In this document: piece by piece, positions 44,354-54,500 of the stretch
How positions within the stretch are numbered: the stretch's first letter is position 1
Layout: each line of letters begins with the position of its first letter
Assembly: GCF_004766125.1 (NCBI RefSeq)
Contig: NZ_SJSA01000001.1
Location: forward strand, 1,116,001 to 1,180,000
Direction: 5' to 3'
Source: Duncaniella freteri
GTDB taxonomy: Bacteria > Bacteroidota > Bacteroidia > Bacteroidales > Muribaculaceae
DNA: 64,000 nucleotides
Program-made: the position numbers and the translations under genes
Notes under the pieces: model-generated
Databases searched by the model: none
What the model saw: the letters and a program-made list of their open reading frames with translations, nothing else
Told to the model about the DNA's origin: nothing

Positions 44354-44961
44354 CATAATGGTATATCAACGTGTTCAGACCTTAAAACATCGGGACACAA
44401 CAATCTGGTTTCTCTGATATTTACCCCTGCATATCCAATCATTTTTTAACTTAACTCTACTGGGGGTATTGACATTCTAACCTTAAGATTATATCTTCGT
44501 TTACTGAACCTATCGTTCACCAAAACAGTTGAAATGAAAACCTATCTTGACATAGACTGTATAAGGCTAATTGCGGTTGCAGGAGTAAAAATCACCCCCC
44601 CCCAATTCGCTAAACACTTCATTTCCAAAAAGTTACACATCCTACATAAACATCAGCTCACCTGACACACGGCAGATAGCCGCTTCAACCACAGAAGCGC
44701 AGTCTGACCGTGCAGTTTGTCATATCCGTACCCAAAGTACCGGACACAACCTCTGCGACTCGCTCCCCGCTCGACCGGCCCTCACCCTGCTGCAACATTA
44801 CACATGTAAGCCGGGTCTAACCATCAGTCACATAGCTCTCTCTGAAATTTAGTTCTAACCGCACAGGTCTCCTCATCCACAACGATTAACATAGATCTCA
44901 ATCATACAATCCATATCAACGCTTGTTATATTTATACAGCAAAATAGTGTCACCATATGCT
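44354..44961 (+). other. ~600-nt leader of the fimbrial operon with C9 tract
   Basis: No ORF above 60 codons with a start. A small ORF (44534-44665, 43 aa) contains a run of nine C at 44595-44603. Otherwise the leader is pyrimidine-rich, with no riboswitch or tRNA-like structure that I recognise. Long leaders are a known possibility for regulated Bacteroidetes operons; here the function is unknown. Confidence 0.45.
44534..44665 (+). CDS. Candidate small ORF containing a C9 homopolymer
   Basis: 43 aa beginning MKTYLDIDCIRLIAVAG; no recognisable family or ribosome site, so coding status is weak. The C9 run (44595-44603) sits after codon 20. If the run were 8 C, the frame would stay open for about 83 more codons, almost to the operon's first gene; with 10 C it would stop within a few codons. 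This makes slipped-strand variation worth testing but not established. Confidence 0.25.
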   Translation: MKTYLDIDCIRLIAVAGVKITPPQFAKHFISKKLHILHKHQLT

Positions 44962-45546
44962 ATGAAACTAAAATATCTATTATCAGTAATCCTACTGAGC
45001 CTAATTGGCTTGGTGGAAGCCAGAGGGCAGGATGTAGCAATCAAGACCGATCTGCTCAAGGACATTGTGCTTACCCCAACGGTAAGTGCCGAATTCGGCA
45101 TCGCGCCTAAATGGACCATTGAAGGTACCGCCGAGCTTAACGCTTGGGCTGTCAACGACCACTACTGGAAGCACTGGATGCTCATGCCTGAAGGCCGCTA
45201 TTGGTTCTGCCAGCGGTTCGCAGGTCATTTCGTGGGTGCACACATCCTGGGTGGACAGTACAATTTCGGTAACCTTGACAACGACATCAAGTTTCTGGGC
45301 ACCGACTTCTCCAAACTCTCCGACGAGCGTCACCAGGGATGGATGGCAGGAGCAGGCATCGCCTACGGCTATTCATGGATACTCGACAAGCGATGGAACA
45401 TCGAAGCCGAAATAGGCATAGGATGGGTCCACACATGGTATGACGTATACCCGTGTGCACATTGCGGCAAAAAGACACGCACCAACCAGCAACACAACTA
45501 CTTCGGTCCCACCAAGGCAGCAATCAATCTTATATACACATTCTGA
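44962..45546 (+). CDS. DUF3575 protein (fimbria-associated)
   Basis: 194 aa from ATG 44962. Cleavable signal peptide (LVEARGQDV). The mature part is a likely outer-membrane barrel: AIKTDLLKDIVLTPTVSAEF, YWKHWMLMPEGRYWFCQRF, HFVGAHILGGQYNFG and, near the end, PCAHCGKKTR with a paired-Cys motif and an aromatic final strand (INLIYTF). DUF3575 genes precede Mfa1/FimA-type fimbrial genes in Bacteroidetes and are thought to help assembly. First gene of the operon; 30 bp to the next. Confidence 0.85.
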   Translation: MKLKYLLSVILLSLIGLVEARGQDVAIKTDLLKDIVLTPTVSAEFGIAPKWTIEGTAELNAWAVNDHYWKHWMLMPEGRYWFCQRFAGHFVGAHILGGQYNFGNLDNDIKFLGTDFSKLSDERHQGWMAGAGIAYGYSWILDKRWNIEAEIGIGWVHTWYDVYPCAHCGKKTRTNQQHNYFGPTKAAINLIYTF

Positions 45547-45576
45547 CAGCCTCCCGGGCAAGAAACTTTACAGCTT

Positions 45577-47091
45577 ATGAAACGTAATCATTTCATTTCA
45601 TCACTCATGCTCCTCGCAATGGGGCTGACTGCCTATGCCGGGGAGACAGCGATCAACGCCTCACAAGCCTACACCCCGCTGAAGGTCTACGACATGGCGG
45701 CTCGTGTGGACGAGTCGTCACGTTCGATCGCCATCACAATCGATCTCAACATGGCTGACATGCACCTGTCGCGCGACCGCGAAATGGTGTTCACCCCCAT
45801 GATTATCAGCGAAAACGGAGCCGACAGCCTCGAACTCAGCCCCATAATAGTAGCCGGACGCAACCGCTACTACTGGCACATGAGAAACCCCGAGTTCGAT
45901 GCCCCCGGCACCAAAGTGTACCGCGCAGGCTCCAAGGAGCACGCACAGTACAAGGAGCTCATTGACTTCCAACCCTGGATGAACCGCTCCACCATCGAGA
46001 TGCGCCAGGAATCCGCCACATGCTGTGACGACCCCATACCCTACCCCGGACCTTCGCGTCACGGCAATGTGGAGCTCGCTGTCATCGACACCAGCCGCCC
46101 GGCAGTCGAAGGTGACTTCGTGTTCACACCGCCGGTCGATGCCGGACCGGTAGTCAAGAAGATCGAAGGCTCGGCATTCGTGACATTTGTAGTCAACCGC
46201 ACTGAGCTTAAGCCCGACTACATGATCAACCGCCAGGAGCTTGCAAAGATCATCAACTCCATCGACTTCGTGCGCAAGGACAAGGACGCGACCATCACGC
46301 ACGTCCACATCAAAGGCTTCGCATCACCCGAAGGCCCCTACCTCAATAACGTGCGCCTCGCCACCGGACGTACCGAGACCCTCCGCCGCTACGTGCGCGA
46401 CCTCTACTCATTCCCCGACACCACCATCACCTCATCCTTCGAGCCTGAGGACTGGGCAGGACTGCGCACCTGGGTAGCCGACTCCGTAACCCCGGCACTC
46501 GCCAACCGCCAGGGACTGCTCGCGATAATCGACGGCACACTTGAGTACGATGCACGCGACCACGCGCTCCGCACCTACTACCCTGAGGATTATGCTGTCA
46601 TACTCAAAGAGATATACCCATGGCTGCGCCATTCCGACTACACAGTCACCTACTCGATACGCACATACACCACTATCGATGAGATACGTGCCGCCTACAG
46701 CAGCGACCCAACACGCCTGCGTGCCATCGACTTCTACACCCTCGCACAGAGCTATCCGGTAGGGAGCCGCGAATACTGCGACGTGTTCGAGAAAGCTGTG
46801 GAGATCTATCCCGACGACCAGGGATGCAACCTTAACGCTGCCAATATCGAGATGCGGCGCGGCGAGTACGACAAGGCGCAGAGCCATCTTCTCAAGGCAG
46901 GCAACACCCCCCACGCCACCTTTGCCAGAGGGGTACTTGCAGCCCGTCGTGCCGACTACCGCGAGGCTCGCAGCCTGTTCGAGAAAGCACGCGAAGCCGG
47001 CATACCTCAGGCACAGACCTATCTCGACAAGATATCCGACATTCAGAACCACAGTGCAGTAACAGTAACAGTGCCACTGACCAAGAAATAA
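45577..47091 (+). CDS. DUF3868 / OmpA-like fimbrial accessory protein with TPR-like tail
   Basis: 504 aa. Signal peptide (GLTAYAGE). Residues ~25-190 match the DUF3868 domain (ARVDESSRSIAITIDLNMAD and YYWHMRNPEF). An OmpA-C-like domain follows at about 198-300 (FVVNRTELKPDYMINRQELA, VHIKGFASPEGPYLNNVRLA, with its Ala-Ser-Pro/Glu loop), which may bind peptidoglycan. The last ~100 residues are two TPR-like helix pairs (ANIEMRRGEYDKAQSHLLKA and ADYREARSLFEKAREAGIPQ). Known fimbrial loci contain this protein between DUF3575 and Mfa1; function is inferred from context. Confidence 0.83.
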   Translation: MKRNHFISSLMLLAMGLTAYAGETAINASQAYTPLKVYDMAARVDESSRSIAITIDLNMADMHLSRDREMVFTPMIISENGADSLELSPIIVAGRNRYYWHMRNPEFDAPGTKVYRAGSKEHAQYKELIDFQPWMNRSTIEMRQESATCCDDPIPYPGPSRHGNVELAVIDTSRPAVEGDFVFTPPVDAGPVVKKIEGSAFVTFVVNRTELKPDYMINRQELAKIINSIDFVRKDKDATITHVHIKGFASPEGPYLNNVRLATGRTETLRRYVRDLYSFPDTTITSSFEPEDWAGLRTWVADSVTPALANRQGLLAIIDGTLEYDARDHALRTYYPEDYAVILKEIYPWLRHSDYTVTYSIRTYTTIDEIRAAYSSDPTRLRAIDFYTLAQSYPVGSREYCDVFEKAVEIYPDDQGCNLNAANIEMRRGEYDKAQSHLLKAGNTPHATFARGVLAARRADYREARSLFEKAREAGIPQAQTYLDKISDIQNHSAVTVTVPLTKK

Positions 47092-47132
47092 ACATCGACC
47101 CTTAATAATAGTAACTAAACATCACATAAGAT

Positions 47133-49304
47133 ATGAACAAACTACTCACACTTTTCGTCAGTGCAGCTGCTATAGCCATGTGCTCCTGTTCCGACGACAA
47201 GCTCACAGGTGACGTACCCTACCAGCCGGAAAATCCCGACAACGGACAAAGCGTTCAGTTCACACTCTCCATCGACCTTCCTTCCGCAAAAGGATCTCGC
47301 AGCGAGACCACCGATCCTGACAACAATAACGGAAGCACCAGCAACGACGGTGTAGAGATAGGCAAGGACTATGAAAACATGATCTCCAATGCCATCGTAG
47401 TGATAGCCGATGCAACCAACAACGGATATATCACAGCAGCAGAGATCAAAAGCAACAATCTACATGCAAGCGACGACAAGACCCGCTACACAGCATCGTC
47501 AAGCTTCTCACAGTCACAGCTCAGCGAGTACTATCAGAAACTGCCGGGCAATCAGCAGGTAAAAGCCAACATATTTGTGTTCTGTAATCCCACCCAGGAA
47601 CTTAGAGACATCCTTTTCGGCAATGACACAAAAACAGTCAAACCAGAACTGGGATCGACCGAGTGGATCAACTCTGTGCTGAACCACACCTCCAAGACAG
47701 CCATATGGAACAAGAACGGATTCCTTATGAGCAACAGCACCATAAGCACCTGCGAGCTTCCGAGAACAATTCAGGACTGGAACTACTATACCTCCGAGGA
47801 CAAACCATTCAATCTCTCAGGCAACAATCCTGACCTTAACATTGACAACAATCAGGCTATACGCGTGGAGCGAGTTGCAGCACGCTTTGACTTCCGCGAC
47901 GGTTCTGTCGACGGCAAAAACGATGCCACCCTCAACGGTATCGGCGACTTCACATATGAGGTAGTCACTGACTGGGCTACAAAGGACCCGATTGTCAACG
48001 TGACTCTTCAGAAAATGGCGTTTGTAAACATGAACAAGACGTTCTACGCACTCCGCCATGTGTCAGGCGACGGCCGTCCCGTCAACAGTGAGATATGCAA
48101 GCCTGAGCTGCCATGGGTATTCCAGAACGGCACTATAGTAGAACCTTACGGCAACTATGTGGTCGACGGTAACTACACATGGAAAGAAGAAGCCCTCGCA
48201 GCCTTCGCCAACATCTCCTCATCCAACACCTACAATTTCAGCGAAGGACTTGAATATCCGCTCTTCAACCCCGACGGAAGCATCGACAATACAGGTGACG
48301 GAACGGACAACTGGGGCACATCCATATGCGCAGAGGTGATCAACGGCGAACAGGACAATGACCAAGAGTGGAACAAACCCGGCAACAAGGGTGACTACCA
48401 CATATGGCGATATGCCACCGAAAACACCATCGCCGGAATATCCGACCAGAAGAACGGCGTCTCGACCGGAATCGTGTTCAAAGGTAAAATGTCTGCTCCA
48501 AAAGCTCTTGAAAGCAGCACTGACGAGGCACTAAGGACCCTCGCAACCATCCTCAACGACAACGGAGCCGGCCTTGGCGACCACGAAACAGCACCAATCC
48601 TCTACAGCTTCGCCAACAACCTCTATGTGAGCTGGCACAACATCTTCAAAGCAGCCATCAAGGAGGCGATTCCCGGATTCAAGAAGATTGAAGGCACCGA
48701 CAACTGGCAGCCCACAGAAATCACACGCAGCACAGGCCTGTTCAAGGCCGTGTTCGGAGAAGGCGGTTTCGGCACTCTTAGATTCCAGATTGTCAGCAAA
48801 GATGCCAACGGCAATGTGACCGACTACAATATTGTGACCGACAAAAACGCCACCAATTTCGAGACAGCTATCGACACGGAAGTAACATACAATGACAAAT
48901 GCGCCGACAAGGCATGGAATGACTGGAACAACGCCGGAAAGCCTGCCAACGGAGATATAAAGGACGCCTTCAAGGCTGCTGTCACCGGAGCTGACATCAC
49001 CATCTATCAGCGCAGCAACGACAACAAGTTCGGATGGGGCTACTACTGCTACTATTACTACTGGAACCGTCACAACGACAACAGAAACAACGGCGTGATG
49101 GGTCCGATGGAATTCGCTGTGGTCCGCAACAATGTCTACAAGATCGCTGTCACCAAGCTCAGCCGTCTCGGACATCCGCGCATCTCTGAAAACGATCCCG
49201 AGAACCCCACCCCCGACACCGACGATGAAGTAAACAACGTATACATCACCGTCGAGACTGAGACCCTCCCATGGGTAGTACGCATCAACAACATAGAATT
49301 CTAA
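47133..49304 (+). CDS. Mfa1-family major fimbrial subunit (long)
   Basis: 723 aa lipoprotein precursor; lipobox around Cys17/Cys19 (AMCSCSD). Surface polymer subunit of short-fimbria type. The N-terminal part has an acidic/Asn-rich spacer (about 30-75), then YENMISNAIVVIADATNNGY. The C-terminal domain shows the Mfa1 signature: RNNVYKIAVTKLSRLGHPRI, then the final strand ETETLPWVVRINNIEF, the strand donated in assembly. It is longer than typical Mfa1 (about 550 aa); large inserts lie in the middle. It is followed 9 bp later by the Mfa2-like anchor. Confidence 0.87.
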   Translation: MNKLLTLFVSAAAIAMCSCSDDKLTGDVPYQPENPDNGQSVQFTLSIDLPSAKGSRSETTDPDNNNGSTSNDGVEIGKDYENMISNAIVVIADATNNGYITAAEIKSNNLHASDDKTRYTASSSFSQSQLSEYYQKLPGNQQVKANIFVFCNPTQELRDILFGNDTKTVKPELGSTEWINSVLNHTSKTAIWNKNGFLMSNSTISTCELPRTIQDWNYYTSEDKPFNLSGNNPDLNIDNNQAIRVERVAARFDFRDGSVDGKNDATLNGIGDFTYEVVTDWATKDPIVNVTLQKMAFVNMNKTFYALRHVSGDGRPVNSEICKPELPWVFQNGTIVEPYGNYVVDGNYTWKEEALAAFANISSSNTYNFSEGLEYPLFNPDGSIDNTGDGTDNWGTSICAEVINGEQDNDQEWNKPGNKGDYHIWRYATENTIAGISDQKNGVSTGIVFKGKMSAPKALESSTDEALRTLATILNDNGAGLGDHETAPILYSFANNLYVSWHNIFKAAIKEAIPGFKKIEGTDNWQPTEITRSTGLFKAVFGEGGFGTLRFQIVSKDANGNVTDYNIVTDKNATNFETAIDTEVTYNDKCADKAWNDWNNAGKPANGDIKDAFKAAVTGADITIYQRSNDNKFGWGYYCYYYYWNRHNDNRNNGVMGPMEFAVVRNNVYKIAVTKLSRLGHPRISENDPENPTPDTDDEVNNVYITVETETLPWVVRINNIEF

Positions 49305-49313
49305 ACAACAGCA

Positions 49314-50339
49314 ATGAAACTGTTCGGACGAAATATCATCAAATCAATCATCTGCACGGCAATAGCAGCCGTGCAGGGGATTGCCTTCACCGCATGCGAC
49401 TCCATAATCTACAACGATCTGGATCCATGCCCCGAAGGGCTCAGGCTGCGTTTCGTCTATGACTACAACATGGAGTTTGCCAACGCATTCTACTCTCAGG
49501 TCGACTGCCTGACACTCCATGTGTACGACAAAGACGGGAACTATGTGGCAACACGCACCGAAACTGCCCGCGACCTGCTCTCCGACGAGAACTGGCGCAT
49601 GACACTCGACCTCCCGGCAGGGGAATACAACCTCATAGCCTACGGAGGCATGGCCTGCACACAAAGCTCTTTTGCCTACAGCACCGTACCATCGACCGGA
49701 ACGAAGATGCAGGACATCAACGTGTTTCTAAAGCCTGAGAGCATCACTCAGCCCAATGGCACCAAACTCCACGACCTCTTCTACGGCAACCTCAACATCA
49801 CCATTCCCGAGGCGAGCGACGACTACACCGAGGCAACAGTGGAAATGATGAAGGACACCAACAATCTCCGCATCGTGCTCCAGCATCTCAGCGGACGCCC
49901 TGTCAACCATGAGGACTTCACCTACACCCTCACAGCCGACAACACCCGCCTCGACCATGCCAACGATGTTGTAAGCACAGGTATCACCACCTATAATCCA
50001 TGGGCGACAGGCAATGTGCTCGCCGGAATCAACGGATTCGACGGCAGCGACGTGCAGGCAGCCTATGCCGAGTTCAGCACATCGCGCTTCATTCACGGAG
50101 CAGAGCCGCGCCTCACCATATGCCGCGCCTCCGACGGCAGGCAGGTGGTGTCGATACCCCTTGTCAACTACCTCCTAATGCTCAAGAGCCAGGAGTTTGC
50201 CGACATGGAATCTCAGGAGTTCCTCGACCGTGAAAGCCGGTGGAAAATGGTATTCTTCCTTGACGAAGGCAATACCTGGATAAACACCCAGATAGTCATA
50301 AACGACTGGGTGGTACGTATCAACGACACTGAATTATGA
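49314..50339 (+). CDS. Mfa2/FimB-family fimbrial anchor protein
   Basis: 341 aa lipoprotein (lipobox FTAC, Cys28). In P. gingivalis Mfa2 anchors the fimbria to the outer membrane and ends polymerisation. Signatures: CPEGLRLRFVYDYNMEFANAF just after the Cys, VDCLTLHVYDKDGNYVATRTE, DLPAGEYNLIAYGGM, and the final strand NDWVVRINDTEL. Translationally coupled: its stop overlaps the next ATG by 4 bp (50336-50339). Role inferred from family. Confidence 0.87.
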   Translation: MKLFGRNIIKSIICTAIAAVQGIAFTACDSIIYNDLDPCPEGLRLRFVYDYNMEFANAFYSQVDCLTLHVYDKDGNYVATRTETARDLLSDENWRMTLDLPAGEYNLIAYGGMACTQSSFAYSTVPSTGTKMQDINVFLKPESITQPNGTKLHDLFYGNLNITIPEASDDYTEATVEMMKDTNNLRIVLQHLSGRPVNHEDFTYTLTADNTRLDHANDVVSTGITTYNPWATGNVLAGINGFDGSDVQAAYAEFSTSRFIHGAEPRLTICRASDGRQVVSIPLVNYLLMLKSQEFADMESQEFLDRESRWKMVFFLDEGNTWINTQIVINDWVVRINDTEL

Positions 50340-51553
50340 TGACCAAACTATTAGGACACATATCTCTCACAGGACTCATTGCAGGGATGATATTGGCATC
50401 GTGCTCAAGCGATGACAATATCACCCAGGCAACCATGCCCGCGGAGGACGGTCCCATTGTCAACCTCAGCTTCTCGGTTGTGGTCCACGATGCTGCCGAC
50501 AACTCATCACGCTCAAGTGTAGTCACCATCCCCGACAAGGACAACTTCTTCGAAGGTGTGGACTCGAAGTACGAGAAGATACGCACTCTCCGTGTCATAA
50601 TCCTCCATCAGGACGATGAGACCGTGGAGCACAACAAAGTGTTCACCCTCAGTGAAGACGGAGATGTGCGCTACGACTATATGAAATTCAAGGTGAGAGG
50701 TGGCGAAAAGAAGAGAATATATCTCTTCGCAAATGAGCAGAGCATCGACTACAACTTCGACAATCTGAAAGTCAATTCCAGATTCCCCACCTCGGAGATA
50801 GCCGACCTTACCATACAAGCCACCGACGGACTGCTCATCGACAACACCGGGACCGAGAAACGTTACATACCCATGAGCGAAGTGTGGAGCGACATCGACA
50901 TAAAGATGCCACAGAACCCTGAGGACTACAACCAGACACTCTCGCCTCTGTTCCTCACCCGCGCCGGAGTCAAGTTCACATTCACTGTGAAAGCTCTCGA
51001 CGGAGCCGGACTCGCCCTGTCGAAAATAAGCTTCAACCGCCTTGCCGACAAGCAGTATCTACTGCCACGCGACACGAAGTACTCACCCGAGAAAGGAAAG
51101 CCGTCAATATCGAATTTCCCTGCCGATCCTGATGCGGATATTCCGGGACGCTTCATAACCGAATACAAAGTGCCTGCCGACACAACCCACAGCACCTACG
51201 ATTTCACCGTCAATAATGTGGAGCTTGATGGGCTCGACGGTACCACTCCCGAAAAGACCTACACCTGGTATAAGCCTATGTACTTCTGTGAAAGCGGATA
51301 TGACAAACCATATTCCGTAGCCATCACAGTAGCGTCGAAAAGCACCGACAAGGATGGAAAGGTGATTTACACCGATCCCTATACATTCACCCCCAAAGAG
51401 CTTGACAACCTTCCCATCCTGCCGCGCAACACTCACGTGAAAGTGAATATAACACTCGGCAAAGCCGGTATAACATGTGATGTCAAGCTTATACCCTATA
51501 CCGAAATAATTCTTAACCCTGACTTCGGACTTGACGTACGAACAGTAAGATAG
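50336..51553 (+). CDS. Minor fimbrial lipoprotein
   Basis: 405 aa with lipobox ILASC (Cys23). The body looks like a two-domain fimbrillin-like fold: INLSFSVVVHD-type opening strands (VNLSFSVVVHDAADNSSRS), KYEKIRTLRVIILHQDD, then VRGGEKKRIYLFANEQ. The last segment ends LILNPDFGL-type (ILNPDFGLDVR). The exact subunit type (FimC/D/Mfa3-like) is unclear. Starts within the stop codon of the anchor gene and is followed 7 bp later by the large tip gene. Confidence 0.78.
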   Translation: MMTKLLGHISLTGLIAGMILASCSSDDNITQATMPAEDGPIVNLSFSVVVHDAADNSSRSSVVTIPDKDNFFEGVDSKYEKIRTLRVIILHQDDETVEHNKVFTLSEDGDVRYDYMKFKVRGGEKKRIYLFANEQSIDYNFDNLKVNSRFPTSEIADLTIQATDGLLIDNTGTEKRYIPMSEVWSDIDIKMPQNPEDYNQTLSPLFLTRAGVKFTFTVKALDGAGLALSKISFNRLADKQYLLPRDTKYSPEKGKPSISNFPADPDADIPGRFITEYKVPADTTHSTYDFTVNNVELDGLDGTTPEKTYTWYKPMYFCESGYDKPYSVAITVASKSTDKDGKVIYTDPYTFTPKELDNLPILPRNTHVKVNITLGKAGITCDVKLIPYTEIILNPDFGLDVRTVR

Positions 51554-51560
51554 TATTAAA

Positions 51561-54500
51561 ATGATTGACAGACTCATAAAATACATTCTCATCTTTACAC
51601 TTGCCTCTGCCGTGGCAAGCTGTACCGACGAGATACTGCTTGACAACCAAGGCATTGTCGAAGGCGATGCTACCGTGAGCAGCACAATCATATTCAAGGA
51701 CTTGGCAAAGTCCAGCCTTGGAGGCAGCAGGTCAGCCGGCAACGCAGTGAAACAGATAAGCAATCTCTGTGTCCTCGTCTACAGTGCCGACGGCTCCGAA
51801 CTTAAGCACCATTATTATGCCGATGCCGAGAACGGCTCCCACAATTTCGACTCATTCTCGATCGACAAGGAGGGCAACTCCGGACGTCCTGACGGCGACA
51901 ACGGCACAAGCGCGGAGGGCACTACCCCCTCAGCCCGACTGACTTTCAAGATACCCAACGGCAAATACCAGATGTTTGCCGTTGCCAACATGGGTGATAT
52001 CACCCGCGATCCTGATCTTGGTGAGCAGTGCAAGACTGTGGACGGACTCAAATCCATCCGCCTGAACTGGATCGACAAAGGTGAAGGCGACCTTTACGCC
52101 ATCGACAGCAACACCAACAATCAGATGCTCGGGTATTTCACCAAGGACAATACCGCCGACCGTAATTTCACAGCCCCGGCTGTTGCTGTAGTCGGCAACA
52201 CGCAGCTGCATTGCTGGCTGCGCCGTGCCGCCTCAAAGGTCACAGTCGCCTTCGACGGCTCCAGACTTGTCAACGGCGTGCGAATATATCTCAAATCGGT
52301 AGAAATAAAGGATATACCCATATCCTGCCCCCTGGGCAAGAAAAACACGCCCGATGCTGATGACCAGGTGAAGCAGGGTGAGATAATCTACTACCCCAAT
52401 GCATCCGCCGATGCCACCAACTATGAGGAATGGCCGGTGATCAACCTCGGTCACCCTAAATATCCTGCTGAAAATCCCCATGGAGAAACGGTGCCCGCAC
52501 TGTTTTTCTACGAAAACATGCAGGGTAACGAAACCGACAACCCCGACATCAAGGACAAGCGTCAGGATCATGACAAGGATGGTTCCCTCGACGCTCCGGG
52601 TCTCCCCGGCGATCCCGGATACATAGCAAAGGACGACGTAAAATACGGTTCCTACATTGAAGTCCACGCCCACTATGACGCACGCTACAGCGACCGCCCG
52701 AGCAATGGCGACATCATATACCGCTTCATGCTCGGAAAGGATGTGATAAAGGACTATGATGCCGACCGCAACCACCATTTCAAACTCACTCTCTGCTTCA
52801 ACGGCTATGCCAACGACGTGGACTGGCACATCGAATATGAGGAGGAAGTTGATCTGATCGCTCCTGACCCCTACTACATCTCATATCTCTACGACCAGGA
52901 AGCTGTGCTGCCCATACGCCTTAAAGGCACCGATTTCAGCAACGTCTATCTCAAGGCTGAAATCATCGAGAACAACTGGCATCCCGACACTGACGACAAT
53001 GTATATTGGAAAGGGACTGTACATAATGACGGACCTTGGCACGGATTTCTCTCTCTCACAGATACCAAAGAAAAAATAATCGGTGACGGCCTGCATCACA
53101 CTAATGATGCCCTATGGAATAAGAATGAATATAACAAGGTCCTCGCAACCATCGACGGAGATCCCCAAAGCCGAGGAGTCCGCATCTACCGGAATCTCAG
53201 TAAAGGCGAGTATCCCAACGATGAAGTGGGAGGGTATACAGTTGACCAGAACGATAAAGGCATTGTGGTAAACGTGCCGTTCTATTCGCGCGCAAAGCAG
53301 ATGGTACCCACATCAGGATACACGGGAAACAATCCATATGAGGCATACCGTCGTTCCGCAAAAGTCAAACTGACATTGTACGACAATACAACCAATAAGC
53401 CTGTCACCGGTGACGACGGTTCTGAAAAGTCCCAGACCGTAACCATATATCAGGTGCGACGCTGTGTAAATCCCAAAGGTGTATGGCGCAGCTGGAACAA
53501 CAGCGAATCATTCCATGTGCAGATGAAGATTCTTGAAAGCGAATATGCAACCAGTTTCACAGGCTACGAGTCCGACGGTCCGTGGAGAGCTAAAGTGGAG
53601 ACCAATCCAACCGGACTGATCTCGCTCCGTCCATCCAACGGCGAAAACTTCAAAAACGGATGGCTTCAGGGCAAAGACTTCACCATGATGGATTTCCACA
53701 TTGATTTCAATGGCACATGCACATCCAAAGAAGAAGTGAGATGCGCAATCGTGCTCGTGGAATACAACAACTACACCTGCAAGCACCGTATACTGGTACG
53801 TCAGGGCTATGCCCCCATAGCTCTTAATGATGCAAATATCAAATGGCACACATGCAACATGTACAGCGCGACAGAGGAGACCCTCTCTCCGCTTGAAGAG
53901 GGCTCCATGTTCCGCTTCGGAAACTGGAATGATGCCATCCTTGCATCCAACAACAAGACCTATGGATTTCAAGCACCTGTGGGGGATAATACTCTTGCTC
54001 TCGCAGGAGGTAATGATAAGAAATGGTCCGATATAACATCCCAAGAGAGCACTGATATTAATACTCCTGTCAGCTTCGCCGATACCAAGGTCAAAAATGT
54101 GATCGGCTACGACAATAATACCGAAACTAACGTCAGGGTAGCCACCATAGAGGATTACGAAAACCTTCGAGATGCTACCAACCGAGAGTTCGCCTACGGA
54201 GTTCTTTATGGTGACGGTGCTACTGAAACAATGGAAAGCATTGAAGATGTATATGAATATTACCGCATAGAGAATGGTGGTAGAGGTTATCCTGAATCCA
54301 ATCGCGGTATGAGAGGCTGTTTCGTATTCAACACAGAAAATGGCAACAATCTGTTCTTTCCCATCGGTGCTACCGGTTACGGACAAAGGAGGACTGAACA
54401 TGCATGGTATGGAGAAACTCAACTTGGCGCAGGACGCCTGCAATACGCATGGCGAAATGAAGAATACAAGAAGAAAGATGAGTTAGGCTACCGACCATTG

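Noticed and set aside
46432..47052. Long antisense frame inside the DUF3868/OmpA-like gene
   Set aside because: Opposite a well-supported coding region; no start context or family.
53508..54443. 311-codon open frame on the minus strand, inside the fimbrial tip gene
   Set aside because: It is antisense to a strongly supported gene, has no promoter, and its composition is that of the reverse frame of a low-stop-codon coding sequence.
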